Source: an uncultured Bacteroidia bacterium (lineage in GTDB: Bacteria > Bacteroidota > Bacteroidia > Bacteroidales > F082). From it: DNA of 42,793 nucleotides. Location of the stretch: positions 5,712 to 48,504 of the forward strand of contig CADBZW010000033.1 in NCBI GenBank assembly GCA_902799345.1, written 5' to 3'. Numbering within the stretch: position 1 is the first letter of the stretch; each line of letters starts with the position of its first letter. A program made the translations under genes and the position numbers. Positions 24,642 to 32,513 of this stretch are shown here, piece after piece. The notes beneath the pieces were generated by a model. It saw nothing but the letters and a program-made list of their open reading frames with translations. It was not told where the DNA came from and made no database searches.

Positions 24642-24712
24642 GGTCCGGTAGTTCAGCTTGGTTAGAATGCCTGCCTGTCACGCAGTCGCGAGTTCGAGTC
24701 TCGTCCGGACCG
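24642..24712 (+). tRNA. tRNA-Asp (GTC), short variable region
   Basis: Acceptor GGTCCGG pairs with CCGGACC; the D-arm is GTTC/GAAT; the anticodon loop CTGTCAC gives GTC (Asp); the T-arm is GCGAG-TTCGAGT-CTCGT. Only 71 nt separate the first base and the discriminator, and the anticodon-stem 3' strand reads GCAG followed by TC before the T-arm. A normal molecule needs about 4 more bases for the fifth stem pair and variable region. CCA is not encoded. It could be a real variant, a pseudogene or an assembly error. Confidence 0.8.
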
Positions 24713-24713
24713 C

Positions 24714-24750
24714 AAGAGCGCAAGTCCAAAAGACCTGCGCTTTTGTTTTA
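24714..24750 (+). terminator. Terminator after tRNA-Asp
   Basis: AAGAGCGCAAGTC pairs with GACCTGCGCTTTT (two G-T or mismatch positions) and is followed by GTTTT. It lies between the tRNA and the RF3 gene. Confidence 0.7.
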
Positions 24751-24778
24751 TAAACACCTTGTTGAAAACGAAAGAGTT

Positions 24779-26353
24779 ATGTCGTTCATAGATGAAATCA
24801 ACCGCCGGCGGACCTTCGCCATCGTCAGCCACCCCGACGCAGGTAAGACCACTTTGACCGAGAAGCTGCTGCTTTATGGTGGCGCCATCCAGGTGGCCGG
24901 TGCCGTGAAGTCGAACAAAATCAAGAAGACTGCCACTTCCGACTGGATGGAAATCGAGCGGCAACGTGGCATCTCGGTGGCTACCTCAGTGATGGGTTTT
25001 GACTATAAAAACATCAAAATCAACATCTTGGATACCCCTGGTCACAAGGACTTCGCAGAAGACACCTTCCGCACCCTGACGGCCGTCGACAGCGTCATCG
25101 TGGTCATCGATGCCGCCAAAGGCGTCGAGTCGCAGACGGAGAAGCTGGTCGAGGTGTGCCGCATGAGGAACACGCCCATCATCGTTTTCATCAACAAGAT
25201 GGACCGCCCGGGCATGGACCCGTTTGAGCTGTTAGACGAAATCGAGCAGAAACTTCATATCCGCCTCACGCCGTTGAGCTGGCCTATCAATAGCGGCCCG
25301 AAGTTCAAAGGCGTGTATAGCATCTACGATAAGAGCCTCTATCTCTTCAACTCCGACAAACAACATATTACTGAAGGTATCGCCTTCGACGATCTCAACA
25401 ACCCTGATTTGGACAAGATGATTGGCGAAGATGCCGAGACCCTGCGCAACGAGACCGAACTCGTGCAAGGTGTTTATGACGATTTCAGCCGTGATGCATA
25501 TTTAAAAGGTGACATCTGCCCTGTGTTCTTCGGCTCGGCCTTGAACAACTTTGGCGTCAAGGAGCTGTTGGACTGTTTCATCGAGATTGCGCCTACGCCC
25601 ATTGGCCGCGACACGGTGGAGCGTCGCATCGAGCCAACGGAAGAGAAGTTCACGGGCTTCGTCTTCAAGATCCACGCCAACATGGACCCCAACCACCGCG
25701 ACCGTATCGCCTTCGTGCGTGTGGTGTCGGGCCGCTTCGAGCGCAACAAGAACTACTTCCACGTGCGTCAGCGCCGCGAACTGAAGTTCTCCAACCCGAC
25801 AGCCTTCATGGCGCAGAAGAAATCCGTCCTTGACGAGGCCTATCCTGGCGACATCGTGGGTCTCTACGATGCCGGCAACTTCAAGATCGGCGACACGTTG
25901 ACAGAAGGTGAAATCCTGAACTACAAGGGCATCCCGAGTTTCTCGCCCGAGCAGTTCCGCTATGTGGAGAATGCCGACCCGATGAAGTCGAAGCAGCTGG
26001 CCAAGGGTTTGGAGCAACTGACGGACGAAGGTGTGGCCCAGCTCTTTACGGGTAAGATGACGGGCAGAAAGATCATCGGCACGGTGGGCGAGTTGCAGTT
26101 TGAGGTCATCCAATACCGCTTGCTGCACGAGTACAATGCCTCCTGCCGCTACCAACCGATTTCGCTTTACAAGACCGCTTGGATCACCAGCGACAACGAA
26201 GCCCAACTCGCCGACTTCAAGATGCGCAAGGCCTTGAATCTCGCCGAGGACAAAGAGGGTAGGGACGTGTTCTTGGCCGAGTCGCCCTACGCCCTCCAAA
26301 TGGCCATGGAGAAATACCCCGATATTGAGTTCCATTTCACCTCGGAGTTCTGA
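24779..26353 (+). CDS. prfC: Peptide chain release factor 3
   Basis: A 524-residue translational GTPase that removes RF1/RF2 from the ribosome after termination. The start at 24779 gives [19 protein letters not shown], as expected; an upstream ATG would overlap the tRNA terminator. GTPase motifs are HPDAGKTT (G1), RGISVATS (G2), [11 protein letters not shown] (G3) and INKMDRPG (G4). The domain II and III regions follow ([39 protein letters not shown]). Length is close to that of the E. coli protein. Confidence 0.96.
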   Translation: MSFIDEINRRRTFAIVSHPDAGKTTLTEKLLLYGGAIQVAGAVKSNKIKKTATSDWMEIERQRGISVATSVMGFDYKNIKINILDTPGHKDFAEDTFRTLTAVDSVIVVIDAAKGVESQTEKLVEVCRMRNTPIIVFINKMDRPGMDPFELLDEIEQKLHIRLTPLSWPINSGPKFKGVYSIYDKSLYLFNSDKQHITEGIAFDDLNNPDLDKMIGEDAETLRNETELVQGVYDDFSRDAYLKGDICPVFFGSALNNFGVKELLDCFIEIAPTPIGRDTVERRIEPTEEKFTGFVFKIHANMDPNHRDRIAFVRVVSGRFERNKNYFHVRQRRELKFSNPTAFMAQKKSVLDEAYPGDIVGLYDAGNFKIGDTLTEGEILNYKGIPSFSPEQFRYVENADPMKSKQLAKGLEQLTDEGVAQLFTGKMTGRKIIGTVGELQFEVIQYRLLHEYNASCRYQPISLYKTAWITSDNEAQLADFKMRKALNLAEDKEGRDVFLAESPYALQMAMEKYPDIEFHFTSEF

Positions 26354-26412
26354 TTCTTTTGGAAAAACACGATTTTCATTGAATTAGGCCACGTATTGCC
26401 CCATGAATTTTG

Positions 26413-26420
26413 TATCTTTG
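26413..26420 (+). promoter_or_regulatory. -7 box (TATCTTTG) for the AraC-type regulator
   Basis: TATCTTTG followed by CAC is 32 bp before the ATG at 26452, which supports that start over upstream alternatives. Confidence 0.7.
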
Positions 26421-26451
26421 CACCTTTGAAAAGGTACAAAACCGCAAACCA

Positions 26452-27564
26452 ATGTTCATCCAAGACATACCTTCAGGCCAACTGCTTTATATCATGCTCT
26501 ATGGCGGAGCGGCCATGGCTGCCCTCATCGCCTTCGTCTATCTGCTGCTGCGCAGGGGCAACGCCTTTGCGCCCGACGTGACGCCGCCGCTGTCCATGCG
26601 CCGCTGGGCTGCGGCATTCTTTGCCGTGGCGTGTTTGGGCCATTTTTGGTGGCTCCTTCTATACTTCCGTTCCAACGACATCAACTCTGTGGGCGGCATG
26701 GTGGTTTCGTTGCTCGACTGCGTGGGGCTGCTCACCACTATCGCCGGCACGCTGTTTGCCATGCTCCAAGACCGCAAGCGACCTGTCTGGCCCGTCATCG
26801 TGGCGATTTTACCATACGCGGTGCTCCTGGCGCTGAACCTTGTCTTCCCCGATCGTCGTTTCTATGACATCGCCATCGCCTGCATCTTGTTGTTCTACGT
26901 GCTCTTTATCATATATATGATGTTCGCTGTCAGGCAATACAGGCAGTGGCTGCGCGACAACTACGCCGACTTGGAGCATAAGGAGGTCAGGCAGAGCTAT
27001 ATGCTCATCGTCGTCGTCTCGCTGCTGCTCATCCTCTTCTATATGTTCGACACCCGCTACATGGCCATCAGCTTTATCGTGCAAGCCATCGAAATCCCGT
27101 TTTTCGGTTTCCTGCTGTGGCGTGTGGAAACGCTGCAACAATTGGATGGCACGCCAGTAGAAGCCACGGAAGAAGCCCCTGCGGAACAGGAAGATGACGA
27201 TGAGTCACCGTCAGACGCTCCCTCCGGCATCGGGCAACTGCTTGAGCTGCATTGCGAGGGAACCCAACTGTATTTGCAGCACGACCTCTCCCTGTCTCAA
27301 CTCTCGCACGCCGTCGGCACCAACCACTACTATCTCAGCCAGTATTTCACCCAGCAGGGTCTGACCTACAACGCCTACATCAACGGGCTGCGCATCCGCC
27401 ATTTTGTCAATCTCTATAATGAAGCCGTTGCCAACCAACGTTCCTTCACCGCGCAACAACTGGCCAGCGAGAGCGGCTTCAGGAGCTACAGCACCTTCAG
27501 CACCGCCTTCAAGCAACGCATGGGACAGACCGTGACGGCCTGGATGCGCGGTCAGGGGCAGTAG
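26452..27564 (+). CDS. Membrane-anchored AraC family regulator
   Basis: A 370-residue protein with an N-terminal membrane domain of about six or seven helices (residues ~10-225; for example LLYIMLYGGAAMAALIAFVYL and IACILLFYVLFIIYMMFAV) and a short acidic linker (~EEAPAEQEDDDESPSD). The C-terminal ~100 residues are a HTH_18 domain: LSLSQLSHAVGTNHYYLSQY and then QLASESGFRSYSTFSTAFKQ. A sensor inside the membrane presumably controls DNA binding. Immediately downstream is an array of about six 14-bp sites at near-20-bp spacing (27585-27717), the likely target, in front of two exported-protein genes. Confidence 0.85.
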   Translation: MFIQDIPSGQLLYIMLYGGAAMAALIAFVYLLLRRGNAFAPDVTPPLSMRRWAAAFFAVACLGHFWWLLLYFRSNDINSVGGMVVSLLDCVGLLTTIAGTLFAMLQDRKRPVWPVIVAILPYAVLLALNLVFPDRRFYDIAIACILLFYVLFIIYMMFAVRQYRQWLRDNYADLEHKEVRQSYMLIVVVSLLLILFYMFDTRYMAISFIVQAIEIPFFGFLLWRVETLQQLDGTPVEATEEAPAEQEDDDESPSDAPSGIGQLLELHCEGTQLYLQHDLSLSQLSHAVGTNHYYLSQYFTQQGLTYNAYINGLRIRHFVNLYNEAVANQRSFTAQQLASESGFRSYSTFSTAFKQRMGQTVTAWMRGQGQ

Positions 27565-27584
27565 GGAACCATCCCAATGACTTT

Positions 27585-27717
27585 CAGAATCTGCAAAAAT
27601 GGATTTGCAGAATCTGCAAAACAGTTTCAGAATCTGCAAAAAATAAAACGAAAACGGTTAGTTGCAAAATCTGCAATTTTTACGGAATCCGCAAAACTTT
27701 TATCGGGATTTGCAAAA
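27585..27717. promoter_or_regulatory. Six phased CAGAATCTGCAAAA-type sites
   Basis: CAGAATCTGCAAAA occurs at 27585, 27608 and 27628; variants begin at 27665 (CAAAATCTGCAA), 27683 (CGGAATCCGCAAAA) and 27704 (CGGGATTTGCAAAA). Start-to-start distances are 23, 20, 37, 18 and 21 bp, so most are about two helical turns apart. They lie between the AraC-type regulator and the -7 box TACTTTTG at 27765. Repeated direct half-sites are usual for AraC-family binding. The link is inference. Confidence 0.7.
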
Positions 27718-27764
27718 CTTCTGTTTTGGGGTTTTTGAGGCGCTTTTCATATAAGAAAAGGTAC

Positions 27765-27772
27765 TACTTTTG
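27765..27772 (+). promoter_or_regulatory. -7 box (TACTTTTG) upstream of the Gly-rich protein
   Basis: TACTTTTG followed by CAC matches the strong stable-RNA-like form of the consensus. It is 125 bp before the ATG at 27898, so the leader is long and holds a TTTAAATC-type repeat (about 27835-27890) and a short sequence resembling the 5' half of a tRNA-Ser (about 27789-27811). Confidence 0.7.
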
Positions 27773-27897
27773 CACGCCTTTAAGCAAGGGGTATGGCCGA
27801 GTTGAAGGCCGAATAATCTTGGAAAACGTTATTAAATTTTGAATCTTTAAATCAAATTTTGAATCTTTAAATCTTTAATTTTTAAATCCAAAAACAA

Positions 27898-28332
27898 ATG
27901 TTCAGAAACTACAACAAACGAAAAGTCATCGTGCTTTGCCTTGGGCTTGCAGCCATGACGATGCTGCCCCAATGGGTGTCTGCTCAAGATAATGGCGGGT
28001 CGGGCACGCAGGCATGGTCTGGTAAGAGTTTATTAGGCAGGGACGGCTCGGGAAATGGCTACAGCGTCTCGACAGGACAAGGCGACGGCGGTAGCCATGC
28101 TGGATCCTTCGTGTCATTATTTGGCAGGGAAACCGCGAGAGGTGGCACGGGCAGCGGCTACAGCATCTTTGTCGAACAGTTCGGCGGCGAGAATGGCGGC
28201 GGAACGGGAGGCTACAACATCGGCACCGAGCAATTCGGCGACGCCCCGCTCGGCAGCGGACTCTTCATCATGGCAGCGGCTGGCGCGGCCTACGCATTTT
28301 CAAAAAAACGTAAAAAACAGGAAAACAACTAA
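27898..28332 (+). CDS. Exported Gly/Ser-rich protein with PLGSG-TM-basic C-terminal anchor
   Basis: A 144-residue protein. A signal peptide (MFRNYNKRKVIVLCLGLAAM ... VSAQ) is followed by a Gly/Ser-rich body with imperfect repeats of about 30 residues, each containing GSGYSI/GGYNIG and EQFG. The C-terminus is APLGSG, a hydrophobic stretch LFIMAAAGAAYAF, then SKKRKKQENN, which has the layout of cell-surface sorting signals: short Gly/Pro motif, membrane helix, basic tail. No family is recognised. It sits 17 bp before the lipoprotein gene and is probably co-transcribed. Confidence 0.75.
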   Translation: MFRNYNKRKVIVLCLGLAAMTMLPQWVSAQDNGGSGTQAWSGKSLLGRDGSGNGYSVSTGQGDGGSHAGSFVSLFGRETARGGTGSGYSIFVEQFGGENGGGTGGYNIGTEQFGDAPLGSGLFIMAAAGAAYAFSKKRKKQENN

Positions 28333-28349
28333 AAACACATCCATCTACA

Positions 28350-30170
28350 ATGAAAAAACTTAGCACAATTATCATGGCCTTGGCTCTCGTGCTTGGTATG
28401 AGCCAATGCAAGAAACAGGAAACACCCGCCACGGGCAACAGTACTCCGGGATTTTACATCACCGTGAACGTGGGCGACCAGGACGGCAAGGACGGCAAGG
28501 ACAATAACGGCGAAAAACACAACATCGCCCCGGCTTACGGTCTGTTTGCCTTCACCAACAATGACGTTCTTTATGTGGGCCATGACGGTAAATTTGTGGG
28601 CACACTGAAGTTCAAAAACGGCTTTTTCAGTGGCACCATCTACCCGAATGACGCAGTCACCGACCAGCCCTTGCACTTCTACTTCTTGGGCAATGCGGCG
28701 ATTTCTCAATCTAATGATACTATTTATGACGCAGCTCACCCCAAGACCTCGATTGGCATCAGCATTGCTGACCAGAGCGGAAACCTGCCCGTGCTTTCCT
28801 ACGGCGCTTCCACCAAGCCTTTCACCGGCGCAGGCACCACCTATTCCACCACGCTGAAGAACAAGTGCGCCTTGGTGAGGTTCAACCTTCAGAATGAAGG
28901 GAATTATGAAGTTACCCTGTCAAACGTGCCTACGCTGGCCACCGTCAACTTCGCCAATCCTACTGATGAGACCGCCATTGTGGCCACCGCGGGACAAACC
29001 AACGGCAATATCAAGCTTTATGGCGAGGAAGGAAACACCGCTATCAGATGGGCCATCCTGCTGCCTGGCACCAACCTTGGAGACAAAATTGGAGAAGATG
29101 AAGGTGATTTGAGTTGGGAAGGTGAAGGCGAAACCATACCTGTCATGGCGAACAACACCTATATCAACTCCGGCCTTGGCATCAACAATCCTTTGCCCGT
29201 GCCTGATCCGCCTGCGGCAGAATACGCCGTTAAGACAAGTGGCGGTACGTTGACCCAATTCTCGGTGAGTGCGAACAAGAAGGTCTATTTCTCGAGGGGC
29301 AACCTGAAGGCTTCCTTCTCAACTAATAGTTTCGCTGATGGCTGGAGTTTCCACAACACTCAGTTTGACGAGATTGATGGTCCATACGCAGTAAATGGTT
29401 TGGGTCAGATTCAATCTTATCACCAACAGTCAAATACAAATTGTAATAATCCTGTTAATGAAAATGGACTAATTTTTTCATCGGGTCATAACTCCGGAGA
29501 CAGATTTACTTGGGGATATTTCGACCAAATTAAACTAACAACCTCTGAATATCTTAATGTAAATGAGAATCTGACTAAGACTGCAGCAGTGGCAAAAGAC
29601 TGGGCCTGTGTGTTTACGGAGAGTAGTCCAGAGGGTGGCAATTGGCGCACACTGAGTGCAGACGAGTGGATTTATTTGTTCAATGGCCCATCCAATGTGA
29701 GGGGAAACAAACGTTTCTTAAGGGTATTTTTAAGAAATTATATAGAAGAATCTGGTGAATCATATCTTGGTGTCTTCGTGTTCCCTGATAACTACTCTGG
29801 CTCAGACCTTACAGGCTCCTACACTTTTAATTCTGTAACAGGTAATCCGGCTATAATTCAGAATAGTAATAGTAATCCTGATGTGCAAAAGATGCTTGAC
29901 GCCGGAGCCGTGTTCTTGCCGTGCGTGGGCTATCGCTATAAAGAAAGATACTATGATTATTTGTGCTATAATTATGAACCGTATATTGGCGCAGGTATTG
30001 GCTACTATTGGTCGTCCACTTGTACTGATAGTAATCCTTATAAAGCGAAGGCCTTGCACATCGTCGTTTTAGGTGCATCAGGTGCGACTTATACCGCTCC
30101 TAGAGTTGCAATTGAGAATTTGCAGCGCGAGTATGGCTACTGTGTCCGTTTGGTGTGGGATGCCAACTAA
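28350..30170 (+). CDS. Fimbrillin-like/FISUMP-type surface lipoprotein
   Basis: A 606-residue lipoprotein (lipobox MSQC, Cys20). Residues ~25-290 resemble fimbrillin-like domains (ITVNVGDQDGKDGKD, then CALVRFNLQNEGNYEVTLSN). Residues ~295-606 look like a FISUMP/major-paralogous domain: KKVYFSRGNLKAS, EGGNWRTLSADEWIYLF, VFLPCVGYR, GYYWSSTCTDSNP and a final YGYCVRLVWDAN. Such domains have a lectin-like fold and are sometimes hypervariable. The DNA from about 29300 to 30120 is visibly AT-richer than the first half. The last 32 bp recur at 31211-31242. Confidence 0.8.
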   Translation: MKKLSTIIMALALVLGMSQCKKQETPATGNSTPGFYITVNVGDQDGKDGKDNNGEKHNIAPAYGLFAFTNNDVLYVGHDGKFVGTLKFKNGFFSGTIYPNDAVTDQPLHFYFLGNAAISQSNDTIYDAAHPKTSIGISIADQSGNLPVLSYGASTKPFTGAGTTYSTTLKNKCALVRFNLQNEGNYEVTLSNVPTLATVNFANPTDETAIVATAGQTNGNIKLYGEEGNTAIRWAILLPGTNLGDKIGEDEGDLSWEGEGETIPVMANNTYINSGLGINNPLPVPDPPAAEYAVKTSGGTLTQFSVSANKKVYFSRGNLKASFSTNSFADGWSFHNTQFDEIDGPYAVNGLGQIQSYHQQSNTNCNNPVNENGLIFSSGHNSGDRFTWGYFDQIKLTTSEYLNVNENLTKTAAVAKDWACVFTESSPEGGNWRTLSADEWIYLFNGPSNVRGNKRFLRVFLRNYIEESGESYLGVFVFPDNYSGSDLTGSYTFNSVTGNPAIIQNSNSNPDVQKMLDAGAVFLPCVGYRYKERYYDYLCYNYEPYIGAGIGYYWSSTCTDSNPYKAKALHIVVLGASGATYTAPRVAIENLQREYGYCVRLVWDAN

Positions 30171-30603
30171 GCGGTTAGCAAGGAGGCGGGATTTCCGATT
30201 CCGCAAGCCGGGGGAAGGGATATTTTCCATTCCCGCATGAAGATCGTAGAGACGTCACAGTGTGGCGTCTCTATGTTTTTTATTGCGGTAGGATGGACGG
30301 CGGCAGCGTCAGCGGGTCAAGACCCGCTGTCCCTACCGGGGTGCTGCCTGCCGGGGAGCTGCCGTAGGTCAGCGACCTACGGTTACGGGAGGTTGCGTCT
30401 TTCAGACGCTGGGGGAGGGGCTGTAGAGCTGTCACACCGTGGCAGCCGGATTTTGGGTGGCGGTCTTGCAGGGGCTCCCGTCCTTGCGGACTTCACCCCT
30501 GCCGAATCCCCCTGCCCCCTTTAAGGGGAAAGTCCGCCGTCGCTCCGCGACTGTGGGGGCTTTGTGTTTTTCATGGAGATGTGGCGGTTTTGGAAAAAAT
30601 GAT
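30171..30603. repeat. Mosaic of small palindromes after the FISUMP lipoprotein
   Basis: This stretch holds no gene that I can support. It contains the terminator 30247-30284, then a series of perfect or near-perfect hairpins: CAGCGGGTC/GACCCGCTG (about 30310-30330), CCGTAGGTC/GACCTACGG (about 30362-30382), GCGTCT/AGACGC (about 30395-30409) and CCCCTT/AAGGGG (about 30516-30530). The 30361-30418 block recurs at 31369-31424. Confidence 0.75.
30247..30284 (+). terminator. Terminator after the FISUMP lipoprotein
   Basis: TAGAGACG pairs with CGTCTCTA around a short loop, followed by GTTTTTTAT. The same arms appear in the palindrome at 36482-36507. Confidence 0.85.
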
Positions 30604-30611
30604 TATTTTTG
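30604..30611 (+). promoter_or_regulatory. -7 box (TATTTTTG) for the DUF4160/DUF2442 pair
   Basis: TATTTTTG followed by CAG is 24 bp before the ATG at 30636. Confidence 0.65.
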
Positions 30612-30635
30612 CAGGCATAATACGAAAACATTATT

Positions 30636-30932
30636 ATGGGTCAGTTGGCATTCCTGAAAGCGTTTATCCTCGTTTCTGTTCCGATTGATGCGAACGACAA
30701 CCGACGTCATGTCCATGTGTTTCGCAAAGGGCAGCGCCATTTGAAATCGATAGCGAAGATTTGGATTGAGTCAAACGGTGAGAAGTGTGTGGAGATAGCG
30801 GAATCGACATTGACATCCAAAGAGAATAGAGAGTTGACAGAGGCTATTGAAAGGCATTGGGACTTTATCAACGAACAAATTACAAAGACATTCAGGGGTG
30901 AAAAGACAAAACCACAAGATATTGAAAAATAA
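30636..30932 (+). CDS. DUF4160 domain protein
   Basis: A 98-residue protein. The segment FILVSVPIDANDNRRHVHVF followed by AKIWIESNGEKCVEIAES has the DUF4160 pattern, with a HVHVF histidine pair and a following acidic strand. A Leu/Glu-rich C-terminal helix follows. DUF4160 proteins are usually encoded next to a DUF2442 gene, as here, and such pairs have been proposed as toxin-antitoxin-like modules; biochemical function is unknown. Confidence 0.75.
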   Translation: MGQLAFLKAFILVSVPIDANDNRRHVHVFRKGQRHLKSIAKIWIESNGEKCVEIAESTLTSKENRELTEAIERHWDFINEQITKTFRGEKTKPQDIEK

Positions 30933-30952
30933 GAAGATAGGAGAATGATATT

Positions 30953-31195
30953 ATGTGTAAGATTCCAAATGTGAACTTAGGTATCAAGGACCTGGACTTC
31001 ACTTCTCGTCGCGGCATGTTTATTGCCCGTTTGACAGATGGACGTGAAATCGTAGTACCCGTTTCGATGTTTCCCGACATCAAGCAGATGTCGCTCAAGG
31101 AGCGTAGCGAATGGATGATTTTGGACGACCAGTATTTCACCTTTGAACACATGAGTCGAGTTTATTCCATCCTCGACCTTTTGAAAGTGGCATAA
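30953..31195 (+). CDS. DUF2442 domain protein
   Basis: An 80-residue protein fitting DUF2442: FIARLTDGREIVVPVSMFPD, then SERSEW-like helix and WMILDDQYFTFEH. It follows the DUF4160 gene by 20 bp. The pair sits between two blocks of repeated DNA (30139-30418 and 31211-31424), consistent with a module that moved or duplicated together with them. Confidence 0.78.
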   Translation: MCKIPNVNLGIKDLDFTSRRGMFIARLTDGREIVVPVSMFPDIKQMSLKERSEWMILDDQYFTFEHMSRVYSILDLLKVA

Positions 31196-31204
31196 AACCA
31201 TCGA

Positions 31205-31572
31205 TATGGCACTGTGTCCGTTTGGTGTGGGATGCCAACTAAACGAGCTGTGCGGTGTCGCGGGCGTGAGAGCGCGTTGCGGCATGAGCGCAGAAGAGAC
31301 TGGATGATTGAGGCGGCCTTCTTTTTGGGGAGGCTGGCTGTTTTTTGGTGGTGTTCTGGCGGTGTTCTGCCGTAGGTCGCGACCTACGGTTAGGGGAGGT
31401 TGCGTCTTTCAGACGCGGGGGAGGACAATGCCATAATGGCAATCCGTGGAAAATTAATGGCAATCCGTGTGAAAAGGAAGTGTTTTTTTCCTATTTTTGC
31501 GTTCATAAACAGTTCAACAATTGACTACGTCGAATTATCATTTCAACAATCAACAATTAAACATCATCGCTT
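31205..31572. repeat. Duplicated gene end, repeated palindromes and mscL upstream region
   Basis: Positions 31211-31242 are identical to the last 32 bp of the FISUMP lipoprotein gene including its stop codon. The block 31369-31424 repeats 30361-30418 with small changes (CCGTAGGTCGCGACCTACGG, then GCGTCTTTCAGACGC). Positions 31435-31448 and 31456-31469 are direct copies of AATGGCAATCCGTG, 21 bp apart, just upstream of the mscL -7 box TATTTTTG at 31492-31499. No gene is seen. Confidence 0.8.
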
Positions 31573-31998
31573 ATGGGTAAATTTATGCAAGAATTCAAGG
31601 AGTTTGCCATGAAGGGCAACGTCATGGACATGGCTGTCGGTGTGGTCATCGGCGGCGCGTTCGGTAAAATCGTCTCCTCATTGGTGTCCGACATCATCAT
31701 GCCGCTCATCGGTGCCATCACGGGTGGTCTCAACTTCACCGACTGGAAGTGGGTCATCCGCGAAGCCGTCATGGATGGCGAGACCGTGGTGAAGCCCGAG
31801 CTGTGTATGACTTGGGGCAACTTCCTGCAAGTCGTCTTCGACTTCATCATCATCGCCTTCTCGATCTTCCTGGTCATCAAGGGCATCAACAAGCTGAAGA
31901 GACAACCTGAGTCGGAGCCAGAGGCACCTGCCGCTCCCGCCGGCCCGACGCAAGAGGAACTCCTCGCCGAAATCCGCGATTTGCTGAAGAACAAGTAA
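31573..31998 (+). CDS. mscL: Large-conductance mechanosensitive channel
   Basis: A 141-residue inner-membrane channel that opens under membrane tension to release solutes after hypo-osmotic shock. The N-terminal helix [20 protein letters not shown] and the pore helix [20 protein letters not shown] are classical MscL; the second helix is [23 protein letters not shown], and a Glu/Pro-rich linker leads to the C-terminal bundle helix [17 protein letters not shown]. It has its own promoter and terminator. Confidence 0.96.
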   Translation: MGKFMQEFKEFAMKGNVMDMAVGVVIGGAFGKIVSSLVSDIIMPLIGAITGGLNFTDWKWVIREAVMDGETVVKPELCMTWGNFLQVVFDFIIIAFSIFLVIKGINKLKRQPESEPEAPAAPAGPTQEELLAEIRDLLKNK

Positions 31999-32024
31999 TT
32001 GCTTTAGGCAGATTGAAATGAAGC

Positions 32025-32057
32025 AGGGCGCACCTGATTGGGTGCGCCTTGTTTTGT
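32025..32057 (+). terminator. Terminator after mscL
   Basis: GGCGCACC pairs with GGTGCGCC, followed by TTGTTTTGT. Confidence 0.85.
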
Positions 32058-32060
32058 GTT

Positions 32061-32129
32061 ATTACTTGGAATGAACGCATTGATTTACCCAGCGACACCA
32101 TCTATGAATATGGCGTGCCGCTCAACTAA
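32061..32129 (+). pseudogene. Possible 3' end of a lost gene
   Basis: The frame reads ITWNERIDLPSDTIYEYGVP and then LN and a stop, with the terminator of mscL immediately before it. It looks like the end of a coding sequence whose body is missing. No family is recognised; this is a weak call. Confidence 0.3.
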
Positions 32130-32321
32130 ATACACAACCAAAAAACTGAATTCTAGAAAAATAGGAATATAACTGACAAATAATTAAAACACTGAGCTTT
32201 ACGCTCTTTTTCTCTCCGCTGAAAACTGGACACTTTCAATGGTAAGTGAGAATAAGTGCAATAAGTTCACGCCTAATGGCGTGGACTTTTTGTGCTTGCC
32301 TACTTATCTTGGTCGTCCAGT
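32130..32321. other. Non-coding stretch with one terminator-like hairpin
   Basis: No gene is seen. CACGCC/GGCGTG with flanking AAGT/ACTT and a T run at about 32262-32291 forms a terminator-like hairpin. The rest is AT-rich without recognisable features. Confidence 0.6.
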
Positions 32322-32512
32322 AAATTTCGGAACGGCCTTACCTCATCACAAAGGCGGAATGGGATAAGATTGAAACACGTTTGAGCGAGGTGCAAAATTA
32401 CTTCAAACGTAAGACTTTGTTTTTTGCAATGGTGACTTCTAACGGACTTGTAAAGAACAAATATTCAATCAATTATATTCGACAAGAAATCACTTTAGAT
32501 GATTTATTTTGA
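32322..32512 (+). pseudogene. 3' relic of a second ATPase/nuclease copy
   Basis: This 191-bp stretch matches the last part of the gene at 32628-34022, offset by exactly 1510 bp at the stop codon, with about 9 differences by eye (roughly 95% identity). It starts abruptly at AAATTTCGG and ends with the same TGA. It encodes the region after the CEMKFS nuclease motif up to LDDLF. The palindrome family that follows it also follows the intact gene. Confidence 0.92.
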
Positions 32513-32513
32513 T

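Noticed and set aside
28350-30170. Diversity-generating retroelement target
   Set aside because: The C-terminal fold and the copied 3' end fit, but no reverse transcriptase or accessory gene and no adenine-rich template copy is present in the window; kept only as a lead in the findings.
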